From contig NZ_PIPX01000001.1 of the NCBI RefSeq assembly GCF_003987225.1, forward strand, positions 1,736,001 to 1,800,000: DNA of 64,000 nucleotides, given 5' to 3'. The translations under genes and the position numbers were made by a program. How positions within the stretch are numbered: position 1 is the stretch's first letter; the number at the start of each line of letters is the position of its first letter. Below, piece by piece: positions 11,244 to 24,133 of the stretch. Source of the stretch: Pseudidiomarina homiensis. Lineage in GTDB: Bacteria > Pseudomonadota > Gammaproteobacteria > Enterobacterales > Alteromonadaceae. The notes beneath the pieces were generated by a model, which saw nothing but the letters and a program-made list of their open reading frames with translations, was not told the DNA's origin and did no database searches.

Positions 11244-12534
11244 TGGCGCCGCTTCACGAGCCGCAGCAGCACGTATCGTATTCGATGTTCTAGAACACGG
11301 ACGCTCACTAAGCCAAACGCTCCCGCAACATACTGAGCAGTTTGACGGCCGCGATCGAGCTATGGTGCAGTCGTTGTGTTACGGCGTACTTCGTCATTTG
11401 CCCTTACTTAATGCCGCAATAGCATCTTTTGTTAGTAAGCCATTGAAGAAAGACCTTTTAATATTGCACCACTTGTTGTTAGTGGGCGCTTACCAACTCC
11501 TTTTTATGCGAACTTCGGACCATGCTGCTGTATCCGCCACGGTCGATGCCACAGAGCTGCTCAAAAAACGTCGACAGAAAGGCTTAGTCAACGCTATTTT
11601 ACGTAATTTACAGCGCCAACGAGATACACTGCTAAGCAAGTTGCAAGCCGATCAAGATTTGAACCATGGCCACCCACGCTGGCTAGCGGAACAAATTCAA
11701 TACGCCTACCCCGCTCAAGCGCCAGCCATTTTTGCTGCCAATAATGAGCAGGCGCCAATGTGGCTGCGCGTCAATATACAACAGGTTAGTGTTACCGATT
11801 TTATTACCGCTCTCGACGCCTATGACCCTGAACTAAGAGCCGAGCGGTCAAACGAAAGTGCAAGTATTCCGCTCACGCACGCGGTAGACGTCCGTCAACT
11901 CCCAGGATTCGCGGAAGGCTGGTTTTCAGTGCAGGACATCGCCGCGCAACAAGCTGCTCGACTACTCGAAGCTCAAGACGGCGAACGCATACTAGACTGT
12001 TGCGCCGCACCAGGTGGCAAGACTGCGCATATTCTTGAATTGGCACCGCAGGCCACGGTACATGCGTTAGATATTGATGAACAACGTTTGCAACGCGTCC
12101 GCGAGAACCTTGATCGACTGCAACTCCATGCACACGTGTTGTGTGGCGACGCAGCCAAGCATGAGCAATGGTGGGATGGCGAACTTTATGATCGCATTTT
12201 ACTCGATGCACCCTGCTCTGCCACTGGCGTCATCCGCCGTCATCCAGATATCAAATGGCTGCGGAGACCAAGCGATATTGCGCAACTCGAACAAACACAA
12301 TGCGAGTTACTCGATGCACTCTGGCCAATGCTGCGTCCGGGTGGTAGGTTAGTTTACGCCACATGTTCAATTTTACCGGCAGAGAATAAACAACAAATAG
12401 AAGCGTTTATGCAACGCCATGCCGACGCATCTGCGTTACCAACCGCGCCCGATGGCGCGACGTGTTGGCAGCGCTTACCGGGTGAACAAGGTGGTGATGG
12501 CTTCTTCTACGCAATAGTGGAAAAACAACTATGA
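11236..12534 (+). CDS. rsmB: 16S rRNA m5C967 methyltransferase
   Basis: RsmB (Sun/Fmu) methylates C967 of 16S rRNA. The protein is 432 residues, with an N-terminal NusB-like RNA-binding domain (about 1-140) and a SAM-dependent methyltransferase domain. Motifs seen are [15 protein letters not shown] for [18 protein letters not shown] with one Cys, and [11 protein letters not shown] with the catalytic Cys. I start at ATG 11236 ([15 protein letters not shown]); the open extension upstream is fmt coding in another frame. The trkA start overlaps its stop by four bases (ATGA). Confidence 0.97.
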   Translation: MSNGAASRAAAARIVFDVLEHGRSLSQTLPQHTEQFDGRDRAMVQSLCYGVLRHLPLLNAAIASFVSKPLKKDLLILHHLLLVGAYQLLFMRTSDHAAVSATVDATELLKKRRQKGLVNAILRNLQRQRDTLLSKLQADQDLNHGHPRWLAEQIQYAYPAQAPAIFAANNEQAPMWLRVNIQQVSVTDFITALDAYDPELRAERSNESASIPLTHAVDVRQLPGFAEGWFSVQDIAAQQAARLLEAQDGERILDCCAAPGGKTAHILELAPQATVHALDIDEQRLQRVRENLDRLQLHAHVLCGDAAKHEQWWDGELYDRILLDAPCSATGVIRRHPDIKWLRRPSDIAQLEQTQCELLDALWPMLRPGGRLVYATCSILPAENKQQIEAFMQRHADASALPTAPDGATCWQRLPGEQGGDGFFYAIVEKQL

Positions 12535-13907
12535 AAATCGTCATCTTAGGTGGTGGACAAGTTGGGGGTACCCTCGCGGAGAACCTCGTTGGCGAAGACA
12601 ACGATATTACCGTTGTGGATACTGACTTAGCGCGCTTAACTGAGCTGTCCGAAACCAATGATATTCGTACGGTTCAAGGATATGCATCGCACCCGCGGGT
12701 ACTCCGCAATGCCGGCGTCGAAGATGCCGATATGCTGATTGCTGTCACCCCGAGTGACGAAACCAATATGCTTGCTTGTCAGATTGCATACACGCTATTT
12801 AAAACGCCACAACGCATTGCACGAATTCGCTCAGAAGCTTATATCGACTTCAAAGATCGCCTGTTCCATAAAGATGATGTTCCCGTCGATCACATTATCT
12901 CGCCTGAACAGCAAGTCACACATTACATAAAGCGACTAGTGGATTACCCAGGAGCCCTGCAGGTTATGGAGTTTGCTGGTGGGCGCGCGAGCCTAGTTGC
13001 GGTAAAAGCCTATTACGGCGGCAAATTGGTTGGCCATGCGATTTCGTCGTTGAAGGAACACATGCCCAATGTCGAGACGCGCGTCGCTGCAATATTTCGG
13101 CAAGGTAAAGCCATAAAACCTATGGGTACGACCATCATCGAAGCTGGTGATGAGGTGTTTTTCATTACGGATACGCGTTACGTGCGTATGGTAATGGAGG
13201 AAATGCAAAAGCTTGAGCATCAGTATCGACGGGTCATGATCGCGGGCGGTGGTAACGTGGGCGCGGGCTTGGCTCGTATGCTCGAAGAAAATCATCATGT
13301 TAAATTGGTCGAGCATAATAGTGAGCGTGCGGAAGTTCTTAATGAACAGTTACGCCACACTACGATTTTACAAGGTGACGCTTCAGATTCACGGTTGTTG
13401 AGTGACGAACATATTGAAGATGTCGATGTCTTCATTGCCGTAACCAACGATGATGAAGCCAATATCATGTCGGCCATGCTTGCCAAGAAAATGGGCGCCA
13501 AAAAGACCATGGTGCTCATTCAACGCCAAGCCTACGTCGATTTAGTCCAAGATAATGTGATTGATATTGCCATATCGCCACAGCGGGCAACGGTATCTGC
13601 CCTGCTCTCACTCATTCGTAAAGGTGACATCGTTAACGCTTATTCATTGCGTAAAGGTGCTGCCGAGGCAATTGAAGCGATTGCCCATGGTGACGAGAAG
13701 ACTTCGAAGGTGGTTGGTCGCGTGATTAGTGAAATCAAGCTCCCTCCAGGTACCACCATTGGCGCGATTGTTCGTGGCCATGAAGTTATGATTGCGCATG
13801 ACGATACGATGTTACAGCCTGACGACCACGTGATTTTGTTCTTGGTCGACAAAAAGTATATTCGTGAAGTTGAACGCCTGTTCCAGCCAAGCGCTCTGTT
13901 CTTCTAA
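12531..13907 (+). CDS. trkA: Trk potassium uptake regulator TrkA
   Basis: TrkA is the cytosolic NAD(H)-binding RCK subunit that gates the TrkH channel. It is 458 residues, the same as in E. coli, with two repeats of an RCK-N Rossmann fold and an RCK-C domain. The first begins [18 protein letters not shown] and the second [18 protein letters not shown] near residue 233. Its partner trkH is immediately downstream on the other strand, the two stops overlapping by four bases. Confidence 0.98.
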   Translation: MKIVILGGGQVGGTLAENLVGEDNDITVVDTDLARLTELSETNDIRTVQGYASHPRVLRNAGVEDADMLIAVTPSDETNMLACQIAYTLFKTPQRIARIRSEAYIDFKDRLFHKDDVPVDHIISPEQQVTHYIKRLVDYPGALQVMEFAGGRASLVAVKAYYGGKLVGHAISSLKEHMPNVETRVAAIFRQGKAIKPMGTTIIEAGDEVFFITDTRYVRMVMEEMQKLEHQYRRVMIAGGGNVGAGLARMLEENHHVKLVEHNSERAEVLNEQLRHTTILQGDASDSRLLSDEHIEDVDVFIAVTNDDEANIMSAMLAKKMGAKKTMVLIQRQAYVDLVQDNVIDIAISPQRATVSALLSLIRKGDIVNAYSLRKGAAEAIEAIAHGDEKTSKVVGRVISEIKLPPGTTIGAIVRGHEVMIAHDDTMLQPDDHVILFLVDKKYIREVERLFQPSALFF

Positions 13908-15355
13908 GAGCGCCAGAACGTTGGTGTCAACAATACCAAAATCGTAAACACTTCAAGGCGACCAAACAGCATCGCGGCCACAAGTAACCACTTCGCCGTA
14001 TCGGGAATCGTTGCATAATTCGCCGCAACGTCACCTAAACCTGGGCCCAAATTATTTAAGCACGCGGCGGTTGCAGAAAACGCAGTAATATCATCCAACC
14101 CGGTCGCCAACAGGCCCACCATGATGACGACAAACACCAACGCATAGGCTGCAAAAAAGCCCCACACCGCTTCAACCACCCGTTGTGGTAACACCCGATT
14201 GCCAAGCTTGACCGAGTAAACTCCCGCAGGGTGCACGAGCCGATTGAGTTCGCGTACGCCTTGGCGGAACAATAATACGACCCGCACAACCTTTAAACCA
14301 CCTGCGGTTGAACTCGCGCAGCCACCAATGAAGCTGGCGAAAATCAACATTATTGGCAAAAACAGCGGCCACGCAGAAAAGTCTGTGGTCGCAAAGCCCG
14401 CGGTGGTACTAATTGAAACCGCCTGGAACATCGCTTGATTAAAAGCCGTTCCGGTATCCGCAAATTCTTTATGCACCAAGACAGTTGCGAACACTAAAAA
14501 TACGAGAACGGCTTGAATCCCAAGAAAAGCGCGCACTTCTGGGTCGCGCAAGTAGTTCATTATGGAATGGTTCGTGGCTGCCGCATAATGCAGTGCGAAG
14601 TTGATTGATGACAACAGTAAGAACACCACGCAAATCGTGTTAATTGTACTGCTATCAAAGTACCCCATACTTGCATCGTAAGTACTGAAACCACCTACGG
14701 CTATGGTTGAAAAAGCATGCCCGATGGCATCGAACCAATTCATGCCAGCCAAGTAGTAAGCAAACGCGCAGGTGGCAGTTAGCGCTACATAAATGTACCA
14801 AAGGTGCTTCGCAGTATCGGCAATCCTTGGGGTCATTTTGGTATCTTTTTGTGGCCCCGGGATTTCCGCCCGATAAAGCTGCATACCGCCGATACCGAGC
14901 ATCGGCATGATAGCCACGGCAAGAACGATGATCCCCATACCGCCAAGCCATTGCAGTTGTTGGCGGTAGAACAAGAGACTATGAGGGAGCGTTTCAATGC
15001 CTTGAATAACAGTGGCGCCAGTCGTCGTCAACCCGGAAAACGACTCAAACACCGCATCGGTAAATGACAGAGGAAGTTCTTCTGCAAACCACAGTGGCAT
15101 AACCCCGACCATACCAAGAACCGTCCAAAAAAGTACCGTCAACAGAAAACCATCGCGAACTTTTAGGTCGGTGTGGATGCTACGGTTTGGGTACCAAACA
15201 AAGAAGCCGATCACCAAGCTAATTGCAAACGCCAGCATGAACGCCGTTCCGCCACCGTCACCGAAATACAATGCAACCGCCGCCGGAGGCAGCAAGGTCA
15301 CACTAAACACACAAATCAATAATCCCAGTACTCGTAAAATACCTCGAAAGCGCAC
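13904..15355 (-). CDS. trkH: Trk potassium transporter TrkH
   Basis: TrkH is the membrane channel for K+ uptake. It is 483 residues, equal to E. coli TrkH, with many hydrophobic segments. The four selectivity-filter loops are [24 protein letters not shown] and NNLGPGLGD, with the filter Gly in each. The start is a GTG at 15353-15355 ([13 protein letters not shown]), which aligns with the E. coli start. It converges on trkA, so the two subunits are not in one operon. Confidence 0.97.
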   Translation of the reverse strand: MRFRGILRVLGLLICVFSVTLLPPAAVALYFGDGGGTAFMLAFAISLVIGFFVWYPNRSIHTDLKVRDGFLLTVLFWTVLGMVGVMPLWFAEELPLSFTDAVFESFSGLTTTGATVIQGIETLPHSLLFYRQQLQWLGGMGIIVLAVAIMPMLGIGGMQLYRAEIPGPQKDTKMTPRIADTAKHLWYIYVALTATCAFAYYLAGMNWFDAIGHAFSTIAVGGFSTYDASMGYFDSSTINTICVVFLLLSSINFALHYAAATNHSIMNYLRDPEVRAFLGIQAVLVFLVFATVLVHKEFADTGTAFNQAMFQAVSISTTAGFATTDFSAWPLFLPIMLIFASFIGGCASSTAGGLKVVRVVLLFRQGVRELNRLVHPAGVYSVKLGNRVLPQRVVEAVWGFFAAYALVFVVIMVGLLATGLDDITAFSATAACLNNLGPGLGDVAANYATIPDTAKWLLVAAMLFGRLEVFTILVLLTPTFWRS

Positions 15356-15364
15356 GGCGGTTCC

Positions 15365-15997
15365 TCAAGATTCTTTTAGTTCGACACGCCCTTGTGTCGC
15401 ATTTTTTAAGGCTTCGGCTAAGTCTTCGAAGTCACTTTCAGCTACCGCAAGGTCGTGCTCGATAGCCGCAGCAAAGTCCTGATGTTGCGTCACAGCATCA
15501 TAGTGGGCAAGCCAATGCGATACTATTTTTTGATCAGCATAATCGTAGTGTATATAAGCTGCTTTGCGTACCTTTTTTTCAATAAATTCTGCCGCTTGTA
15601 AAACATCGACCGTAGCTTGTGAATAAGCCCGCTGCAGTCCGCCGGTACCCAATTTGATACCGCCAAAATAGCGTGTCACGACCACAGAGAGTTCGCCTAC
15701 CTCCTGCTTCAGAAGAACATTGAGCATCGGCCGCCCGGCGGTACCGCTTGGCTCACCATCATCACTCATTGCATACTGCTGACTCGCGTTAGGTGCACCA
15801 GCTACCGCAGCACTGCAATAATGACTGGCACCCGGCCAGCGGTGTTGACACTCAGCAATGTGCGCTTGATGCTCGGTAAGTGATACCACTGGCTTTAGTG
15901 AGGTGATAAAACGACTTTGCTTAACTTCAAGCTCGACGACAACCGCAGTTTTTGGAATTAGATAATGTTGCACAGCACTATAAACCAACGCTTTCAC
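15365..15997 (-). CDS. yigZ: YigZ/IMPACT family protein
   Basis: This is a 210-residue protein of the IMPACT/UPF0029 family. Family features are KQSRFITSL near the start, SDDGEPSGTAGRPML in the middle and VVVTRYFGGIKLGTGGLQRAY, then a C-terminal ferredoxin-like domain. Its function is not settled; the eukaryotic relative modulates Gcn2. The GTG at 15997 overlaps slt by 20 bases. A second GTG at 15973 (reading MQHYLIP), just after the slt stop, aligns better with E. coli YigZ, so the start is uncertain by eight codons. Confidence 0.92.
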   Translation of the reverse strand: MKALVYSAVQHYLIPKTAVVVELEVKQSRFITSLKPVVSLTEHQAHIAECQHRWPGASHYCSAAVAGAPNASQQYAMSDDGEPSGTAGRPMLNVLLKQEVGELSVVVTRYFGGIKLGTGGLQRAYSQATVDVLQAAEFIEKKVRKAAYIHYDYADQKIVSHWLAHYDAVTQHQDFAAAIEHDLAVAESDFEDLAEALKNATQGRVELKES

Positions 15998-17972
15998 GGC
16001 TTATCTTCATAGTCGCAACATCAGCAAATCGATTCGCTGGAGCTTGCTCCGAAAGTAACAAGTAAATTTGCTGATACGCTAGAACATTCTTTACGTAGTC
16101 TCGTGTTTCTTTGTAGGGGATAGTTTCGATCCAACGATCCATCGCCATATTCTCTTGTGGTATCCACTCAGTCACGCGATAAATACCACCGTTATAGGCT
16201 GCCGTCGCCAGTACCCAATTGTCGCCTAGGCGACGCTTTAGATCGGCCAAGTACCGTGTTCCCAGCAGAATGTTGGTGTTTACGTTATACAAGTCGAACC
16301 GACTGTAATCACGGCGTCCAATATATTTAGCTGTACTCGGTAACAACTGCATTAAACCATGCGCTCCGGCATGGGAATAAGCATCGAAACGAAACGAGCT
16401 TTCGCGCCGCGAAATCGCCAAAGCCCATTCCAAATCGATTCCCGCAGACTGTGCATATTCGCGATGTTCATTTGCATAAGCGAAAGGAAAACGTTGTTCA
16501 ATAGCCCCAAATTCGCCAAGTTGCCCTAGGGTATAAATGACCTGATCATGCCATCCCCACTGCGATGCCAAGACCGCCATCAACTCTTGCTCACGCGCAC
16601 TGGTGTGCTGCAACAATTCATACCACTCGCGGCGTGCGTCCAGGTAACGTTGCAACTGCAAAAATTCATACGTGCGCTGCACTCCTGGAAGCTGTCTTAC
16701 CGTATCCAGATCACTGGCCGAATAATTAATTTGTTCACGTGCTAGCTGCAATGGTGTGCCCAGCTTGGTCGCGGCAAGAAACCCGTAATAATTACGCTGA
16801 TCTGCTATTTCTTCGAACTGCGCAAGAGCTTGTTGCGTTTGGCCCAGCTCTTCATATGCCCGGCCCCGCCAATAACGCCATTGTGCACTGCCACTTGCGG
16901 TTGCCATTTCGGCAACTGGGTCGTCAATAAAGGAGCGCCAAGCGCCCTCTCGAACCCACTCGGCCAGCTGCCACTGTAATGTTTGACTGTCATGTTCGGT
17001 CGGTTCGAGACGCGTTAGCCAGTTATGTGCTTGTTCATGATTCTTTGCGCTCAATGCCACCGAAAATTTTTGCTCTAATTCCGTCCACTGGGCGGATGAA
17101 AGTTTGATCCCTGCAGGTAAGTTACTGACGGTCTTGAGGGCGACATCAGGGTCACGCCAAATGAGACGACCGAGCCCATAAGCGACAATTTGTGCCGCGC
17201 GTTCTTGTGCCTTGCCTTTCTGCTCAGCCAAAGCGTCGAGCTCGCGCACTAAGTTAGCGGGATTTCGGCGTACCTGTCGATAACTCAAAATCAGCGACCG
17301 TGTAGGCTCCTCAACGAGACCAGCTAGATAAGGTAACAGGGTGTGCTTGCCATCTTCGGCTGCCAATCTGGCCCGCCGCCAAACAAGTTCTTCCGTACGA
17401 TTACCAGCTTTGTTCCATGTCGCCAACAACGGATCGCATTCCTTGGGTAAGGATTCCCCCGTCTGCCAAAGCTGATCAACTGCGCGCATTACTGCGGCAC
17501 GTGGCTGCGTTTTTTGGGTAAGTGTAAAGCGCCAAAAATAACAACGATGGTCGAGTCGACCGGGGTGGCGAAAATCCCGAAGAAAGCGCTGTTGCTCATT
17601 ATTACGGGCTAAGTAATCTAACCACGGCGTACGCAGCTGCCAATCGAGTGGCGTTTTCTGCATGGCATTAAAGAAGCGTAATACGCGGTCTTCATTTGCG
17701 AGATAGCCCACTTGCTGCAGGCGTTCAAGTTCTAGATAGGGTGTCAGCGGATAATCCGTGAGTTGCTCAAGAAGTTGTTGATATTCAATTAAGCGTCCTC
17801 GTTTAGCAGCATACTCAGCTTTCACAAACAGCTCACGTTGCTCGCTCCGTTGTTCGATATTCGCCAACACAGGATCGTGAATTTTCGGCTCAGACCAGCC
17901 GCTCGAGCTCCACAGCAAACTTGCGAAGGCTGTAAACAGAAGCGCACAACTTGTACCACTTAATGTCCGCAT
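15978..17972 (-). CDS. slt: Soluble lytic murein transglycosylase
   Basis: Slt70 cleaves peptidoglycan glycan strands with formation of 1,6-anhydro ends, in the periplasm. The 664 residues begin with a signal peptide (about 1-27, cleavage near SGWSEP). A long alpha-helical superhelix (about 30-480) precedes the C-terminal lysozyme-like domain. That domain has the catalytic Glu in ISRRESSFRFDAYS, followed by GAHGLMQLLPSTAKYIG, NILLGTRYL and ATAAYNGG. It is divergent from fadB with a PsrA-like operator in between. Confidence 0.97.
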   Translation of the reverse strand: MRTLSGTSCALLFTAFASLLWSSSGWSEPKIHDPVLANIEQRSEQRELFVKAEYAAKRGRLIEYQQLLEQLTDYPLTPYLELERLQQVGYLANEDRVLRFFNAMQKTPLDWQLRTPWLDYLARNNEQQRFLRDFRHPGRLDHRCYFWRFTLTQKTQPRAAVMRAVDQLWQTGESLPKECDPLLATWNKAGNRTEELVWRRARLAAEDGKHTLLPYLAGLVEEPTRSLILSYRQVRRNPANLVRELDALAEQKGKAQERAAQIVAYGLGRLIWRDPDVALKTVSNLPAGIKLSSAQWTELEQKFSVALSAKNHEQAHNWLTRLEPTEHDSQTLQWQLAEWVREGAWRSFIDDPVAEMATASGSAQWRYWRGRAYEELGQTQQALAQFEEIADQRNYYGFLAATKLGTPLQLAREQINYSASDLDTVRQLPGVQRTYEFLQLQRYLDARREWYELLQHTSAREQELMAVLASQWGWHDQVIYTLGQLGEFGAIEQRFPFAYANEHREYAQSAGIDLEWALAISRRESSFRFDAYSHAGAHGLMQLLPSTAKYIGRRDYSRFDLYNVNTNILLGTRYLADLKRRLGDNWVLATAAYNGGIYRVTEWIPQENMAMDRWIETIPYKETRDYVKNVLAYQQIYLLLSEQAPANRFADVATMKISRESVGL

Positions 17973-17975
17973 AAT

Positions 17976-17993
17976 TTCAAACGCTCGTTTAAA
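17976..17993. promoter_or_regulatory. PsrA-like palindromic operator between slt and fadB
   Basis: TTCAAAC (17976-17982), GCTC, GTTTAAA (17987-17993) is a near-perfect dyad. It resembles the CAAAC-N4-GTTTG operators of PsrA, the TetR-family repressor of fatty-acid degradation genes in Shewanella and Pseudomonas relatives. It lies 90-110 bases before the fadB start and 4 bases before the slt start. The regulator itself is not in the window. Confidence 0.45.
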
Positions 17994-18085
17994 TAATCAT
18001 TGAAAAATGAGCCTATTCGAGCCAAACTCTCGTAACGACTAATCATACGCTAACCGAAAGCAATCTGAAAATCAGGAGACCTTTT

Positions 18086-21405
<3,320 letters not shown>

Positions 21406-21442
21406 GCCGCGCTTTTGCACAACACGGATTTACCGTAAAATA

Positions 21443-21479
21443 AACGCCGTATCCCGTTGGGATGCGGCGTTTTTGTTTT
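21443..21479 (+). terminator. Rho-independent terminator of fadBA
   Basis: AACGCCG then ATCCC (21443-21455) pairs with GGGAT then CGGCGTT (21459-21471) around a small GTT loop, followed by TTTTGTTTT. It ends the fadBA transcript. An in-frame ATG of the tusA frame (21457) falls inside this stem, which argues against it as a start. Confidence 0.85.
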
Positions 21480-21504
21480 ATCAGCGGACTCAAAAGGAAA
21501 AATC

Positions 21505-21738
21505 GTGTCAGAAACCAGCACCGAAACCCTCGACACCCTCGGCCTACGTTGCCCCGAGCCAGTGATGCTGATCCGCGCCGCCATCCGCAAACTCGAGTCG
21601 GGTGCCCTACTCGAAGTCATCGCCGACGATCCAGCCACCACCCGCGACATCCCCAGCTTCTGCCGTTTTATGGATCATGAGTTGGTGCTCGCCGAAACTG
21701 CAGCTACGCCGTATCGCTACGTGATCCGTAAGGGGTGA
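21505..21738 (+). CDS. tusA: TusA family sulfur-relay protein
   Basis: TusA accepts persulfide sulfur from IscS and passes it on for 2-thiouridine formation in tRNA. The 77-residue protein has the defining [10 protein letters not shown] with the active Cys near residue 15, then [24 protein letters not shown] split over the fold. The start is GTG 21505 ([13 protein letters not shown]), with AAAGGAAA about six bases upstream. The upstream ATG lies within the fadA terminator. It sits downstream of fadBA but behind a terminator. Confidence 0.93.
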   Translation: MSETSTETLDTLGLRCPEPVMLIRAAIRKLESGALLEVIADDPATTRDIPSFCRFMDHELVLAETAATPYRYVIRKG

Positions 21739-21811
21739 GGCGAAGAGCGATGTTTGCTATTTGCTGTTCGCTGTTTGTTTAGGGCGAAAAGCGTTATTCG
21801 TTATTCGAAAA

Positions 21812-22035
21812 GCGAAGGCCGGATGTGAGGTTCTAACTCGAGTAGCAAGGGTGTCTGCCGCAGGGATGCGGCAGGCAAGCCCCCAAGGATGGGTTCACGG
21901 CGTCCGTTGCTACTTGAGTTAGAACCTCGCAGGGAGGCCTTCGCACTGCCGCAGGGATGCGGCACACAAGCCCCCAGGGAAGGGTTCACGGCGTCCCTTG
22001 GTACTTGGGCTGCAACCTCACACAAAGGCCTTCGC
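21812..22035. repeat. Palindromic intergenic repeat element, one full and one degenerate unit
   Basis: GCGAAGGCC at 21812-21820 pairs with GGCCTTCGC at 21936-21944. Inside, GAGGTTCTAACTC (from 21827) pairs with GAGTTAGAACCTC (to 21928), and a CTGCCGCA/TGCGGCAG hairpin sits at 21855-21874. A second copy follows to 22035. It repeats the GCCGCAGGGATGCGGCA hairpin, AAGCCCCCA, GGGTTCACGGCGTCC and ends again with GGCCTTCGC. The block fills the gap between tusA and the GNAT stop. It carries no open frame, so it is a REP- or MITE-like element, possibly a transcription stop. Before it (21739-21811) are short imperfect repeats of GTTCGCTGTT and TTATTCG type. Confidence 0.75.
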
Positions 22036-22038
22036 CGC

Positions 22039-22518
22039 TTAGATGTACTTTTGCCAGAACTCGGCTTTGCCGTTGGCTTCGTCGAGTTGGTAGGGCTTGA
22101 AGCCGAATTTGTCGTAGGCGATTTTTGCTGGCTCGTTGCCTTGCAGCACCTCGAGCGTGAGCTTCACGCAGCCACGGAATTGCGCTAGGGTTTCTACTTC
22201 TTGTAGCAGACGCTTAGCAATGCCTTTGCCGCGGAAGTCCTTGATAACAGCAATATCGTGGATGTTCATCACTGGCTTAGCCGCAAAAGTCGAAAAACCT
22301 TCCACACAGTTAGCCAAACCTACCGGCTCATCGTCGACAAAGGCCAATAGCGAAAAAACATAATCGCGCTTCGCCATTTCATCGACCAAGTTTTCCTTGG
22401 TTTCTTCCGGCAATGCCTCGCCGCCGCCCATTGGGTCTTGCGCATAATCATTTAACATCGCAACTACCGCTTGGCGGTGCTTCGGATTTTGGTAATCCGC
22501 TAAAATAATTTCAACCAT
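22039..22518 (-). CDS. GNAT family N-acetyltransferase
   Basis: The 159-residue protein is a GNAT acetyltransferase. FSLLAFVDDEPVGLANCVEGF is split across beta strands 3-4, IHDIAVIKDFRGKGIAKRLL is the acetyl-CoA-binding motif A with R/Q-x-x-G-x-G/A, and LEVLQGNEPAKIAYDKFGF is motif B. The substrate is unknown. Its start lies within the end of tag (8-base overlap), so the two are co-translated. Confidence 0.92.
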   Translation of the reverse strand: MVEIILADYQNPKHRQAVVAMLNDYAQDPMGGGEALPEETKENLVDEMAKRDYVFSLLAFVDDEPVGLANCVEGFSTFAAKPVMNIHDIAVIKDFRGKGIAKRLLQEVETLAQFRGCVKLTLEVLQGNEPAKIAYDKFGFKPYQLDEANGKAEFWQKYI

Positions 22519-23125
22519 GATGCTCTCGTGCTGTTAGAGAAAAATCACGCATTTCACGACATACTTCGTCGTAGCAATGACAGTGCACCACATGGTCGTT
22601 GACCATGCCCACCGCTTGCATAAATGCGTAACAGATTGTCGTGCCCACAAAGCTAAAACCCGCTTTCTTTAAGGCTTTGGCCATCCTATCAGAAACCTCG
22701 TCAGAAGTCGGTATGTCGCCCCCCTGCCGAGCGAAAATTCGTGGCGTTCCATCGCTGAATTGCCACAGAAAGTCATTAAACGCGATACCTTGCTCACGTA
22801 ATTGCAGATAGGCCCGCGCATTCTTAAAAATAGACTCGATTTTAAGCCGATTACGAATAATACCCGCATTCTGCATCAAATCTTCTTTGTAACTTTCTGG
22901 AAGTTGTACGATTTGCTCGGGATCGAAATCACAATACGCCTGTTCGTAATTGTCTTGCTTGCGCAAAATCGTTATCCAACTCAAACCAGCTTGCTGACCA
23001 TCTAAACAGAGCTTGGCGAACAACTCTTGGCTGTCGGCCACTGGCCGTCCCCATACCTTATCGTGGTAACGCATATATTGCGGGTCATCACCGCACCAAC
23101 TGCACCGCTTCAAGTTGTCTGGCAT
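22511..23125 (-). CDS. tag: DNA-3-methyladenine glycosylase I
   Basis: Tag removes 3-methyladenine from alkylated DNA by base excision. The 204-residue protein begins with the zinc-site Cys and family signature RCSWCGDDPQYMRYHDKVWG. It continues with ELFAKLCLDGQQAGLSWITIL and GIIRNRLKIESI, and ends with GFSFVGTTICYAFMQAVGMVNDH (shown only in part of its extent), a CHCYDE zinc end. It is divergent from glyQ, as in related genomes. Confidence 0.97.
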   Translation of the reverse strand: MPDNLKRCSWCGDDPQYMRYHDKVWGRPVADSQELFAKLCLDGQQAGLSWITILRKQDNYEQAYCDFDPEQIVQLPESYKEDLMQNAGIIRNRLKIESIFKNARAYLQLREQGIAFNDFLWQFSDGTPRIFARQGGDIPTSDEVSDRMAKALKKAGFSFVGTTICYAFMQAVGMVNDHVVHCHCYDEVCREMRDFSLTAREHHG

Positions 23126-23152
23126 TTTTCACTTGGCTCCTGTAGCCATGCC

Positions 23153-23182
23153 CTGTCACCAAGGCTGAATAAAGGTTATAAT
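23153..23182 (+). promoter_or_regulatory. Sigma-70 promoter of glyQS
   Basis: CTGTCA (23153-23158) and a perfect TATAAT (23177-23182) are separated by 18 bases. The predicted start is near 23189, about 35 bases before the glyQ ATG. Confidence 0.65.
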
Positions 23183-23224
23183 TTACGCCAATTTTCCGTA
23201 AAGATCTAAGTACGAGACCAACCC

Positions 23225-24130
23225 ATGGCTAGCTATGATGTAAAAACCTTTCAGGCGCTTATCCTCGCGCTGCAAGATTACTGGGCGCAGCAAGGTTGCG
23301 CAATTGTGCAGCCCCTCGACATGGAAGTAGGTGCAGGCACCTTCCATCCAATGACCTTTATCCGTGCGGTCGGCCCAGAACCAGCCAACTATGCCTACGT
23401 GCAACCGTGCCGCCGCCCAACGGATGGCCGTTACGGCGAAAACCCTAACCGTTTGCAACACTACTATCAGTTCCAAGTGATTTTGAAGCCATCACCAAAA
23501 GATATCCAGGAGCTTTACTTAGGCTCACTGCAGATGCTCGGCTTTGACCCCTTGGTCCACGACATTCGCTTTGTGGAAGACAACTGGGAGTCACCAACGC
23601 TAGGCGCATGGGGGCTTGGTTGGGAAGTTTGGCTGAACGGCATGGAAGTGACGCAGTTCACTTATTTCCAGCAAGTTGGTGGGCTTGAGTGTAAGCCAGT
23701 GGCCGGCGAAATTACTTATGGCCTTGAGCGTTTGGCAATGTACATTCAAGGTGTCGATAGTATTTACGATCTGGTTTGGACCGATGGCCCACGCGGTAAG
23801 ATTTTATACGGCGACGTGTTCCACCAAAACGAAGTTGAGCAATCAACCTACAACTTTGAACACGCCGACGTGGACGTTTTGTTTGCTCGTTTTGATGCTT
23901 GCGAGAAAGAATGTGAGCACTTACTAGCTGCGAACCTTCCGCTACCCGCATACGAACAAGTAATGCGTGCTTCACATGCCTTCAATTTGTTGGACGCCCG
24001 TCATGCGATTTCAGTGACCGAACGCCAGCGCTATATCTTGCGCGTTCGCACCATGGCCAAGGGTTGTGCCGAAGCCTACTACGCTGCGCGAGAAGCGCTT
24101 GGATTTCCACTGGCAGAGCAAGGAGCCTAA
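23225..24130 (+). CDS. glyQ: Glycyl-tRNA synthetase alpha subunit
   Basis: GlyQ is the catalytic (class II) subunit of the alpha2beta2 glycyl-tRNA synthetase. It has 301 residues (E. coli 303). Typical stretches are [54 protein letters not shown] and [19 protein letters not shown]. The beta-subunit gene starts three bases after its stop. Confidence 0.99.
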   Translation: MASYDVKTFQALILALQDYWAQQGCAIVQPLDMEVGAGTFHPMTFIRAVGPEPANYAYVQPCRRPTDGRYGENPNRLQHYYQFQVILKPSPKDIQELYLGSLQMLGFDPLVHDIRFVEDNWESPTLGAWGLGWEVWLNGMEVTQFTYFQQVGGLECKPVAGEITYGLERLAMYIQGVDSIYDLVWTDGPRGKILYGDVFHQNEVEQSTYNFEHADVDVLFARFDACEKECEHLLAANLPLPAYEQVMRASHAFNLLDARHAISVTERQRYILRVRTMAKGCAEAYYAAREALGFPLAEQGA

Positions 24131-24133
24131 GTC

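Noticed and set aside
15012-15482. 156-codon open frame opposite trkH/yigZ
   Set aside because: Antisense to two confident genes and without family features.
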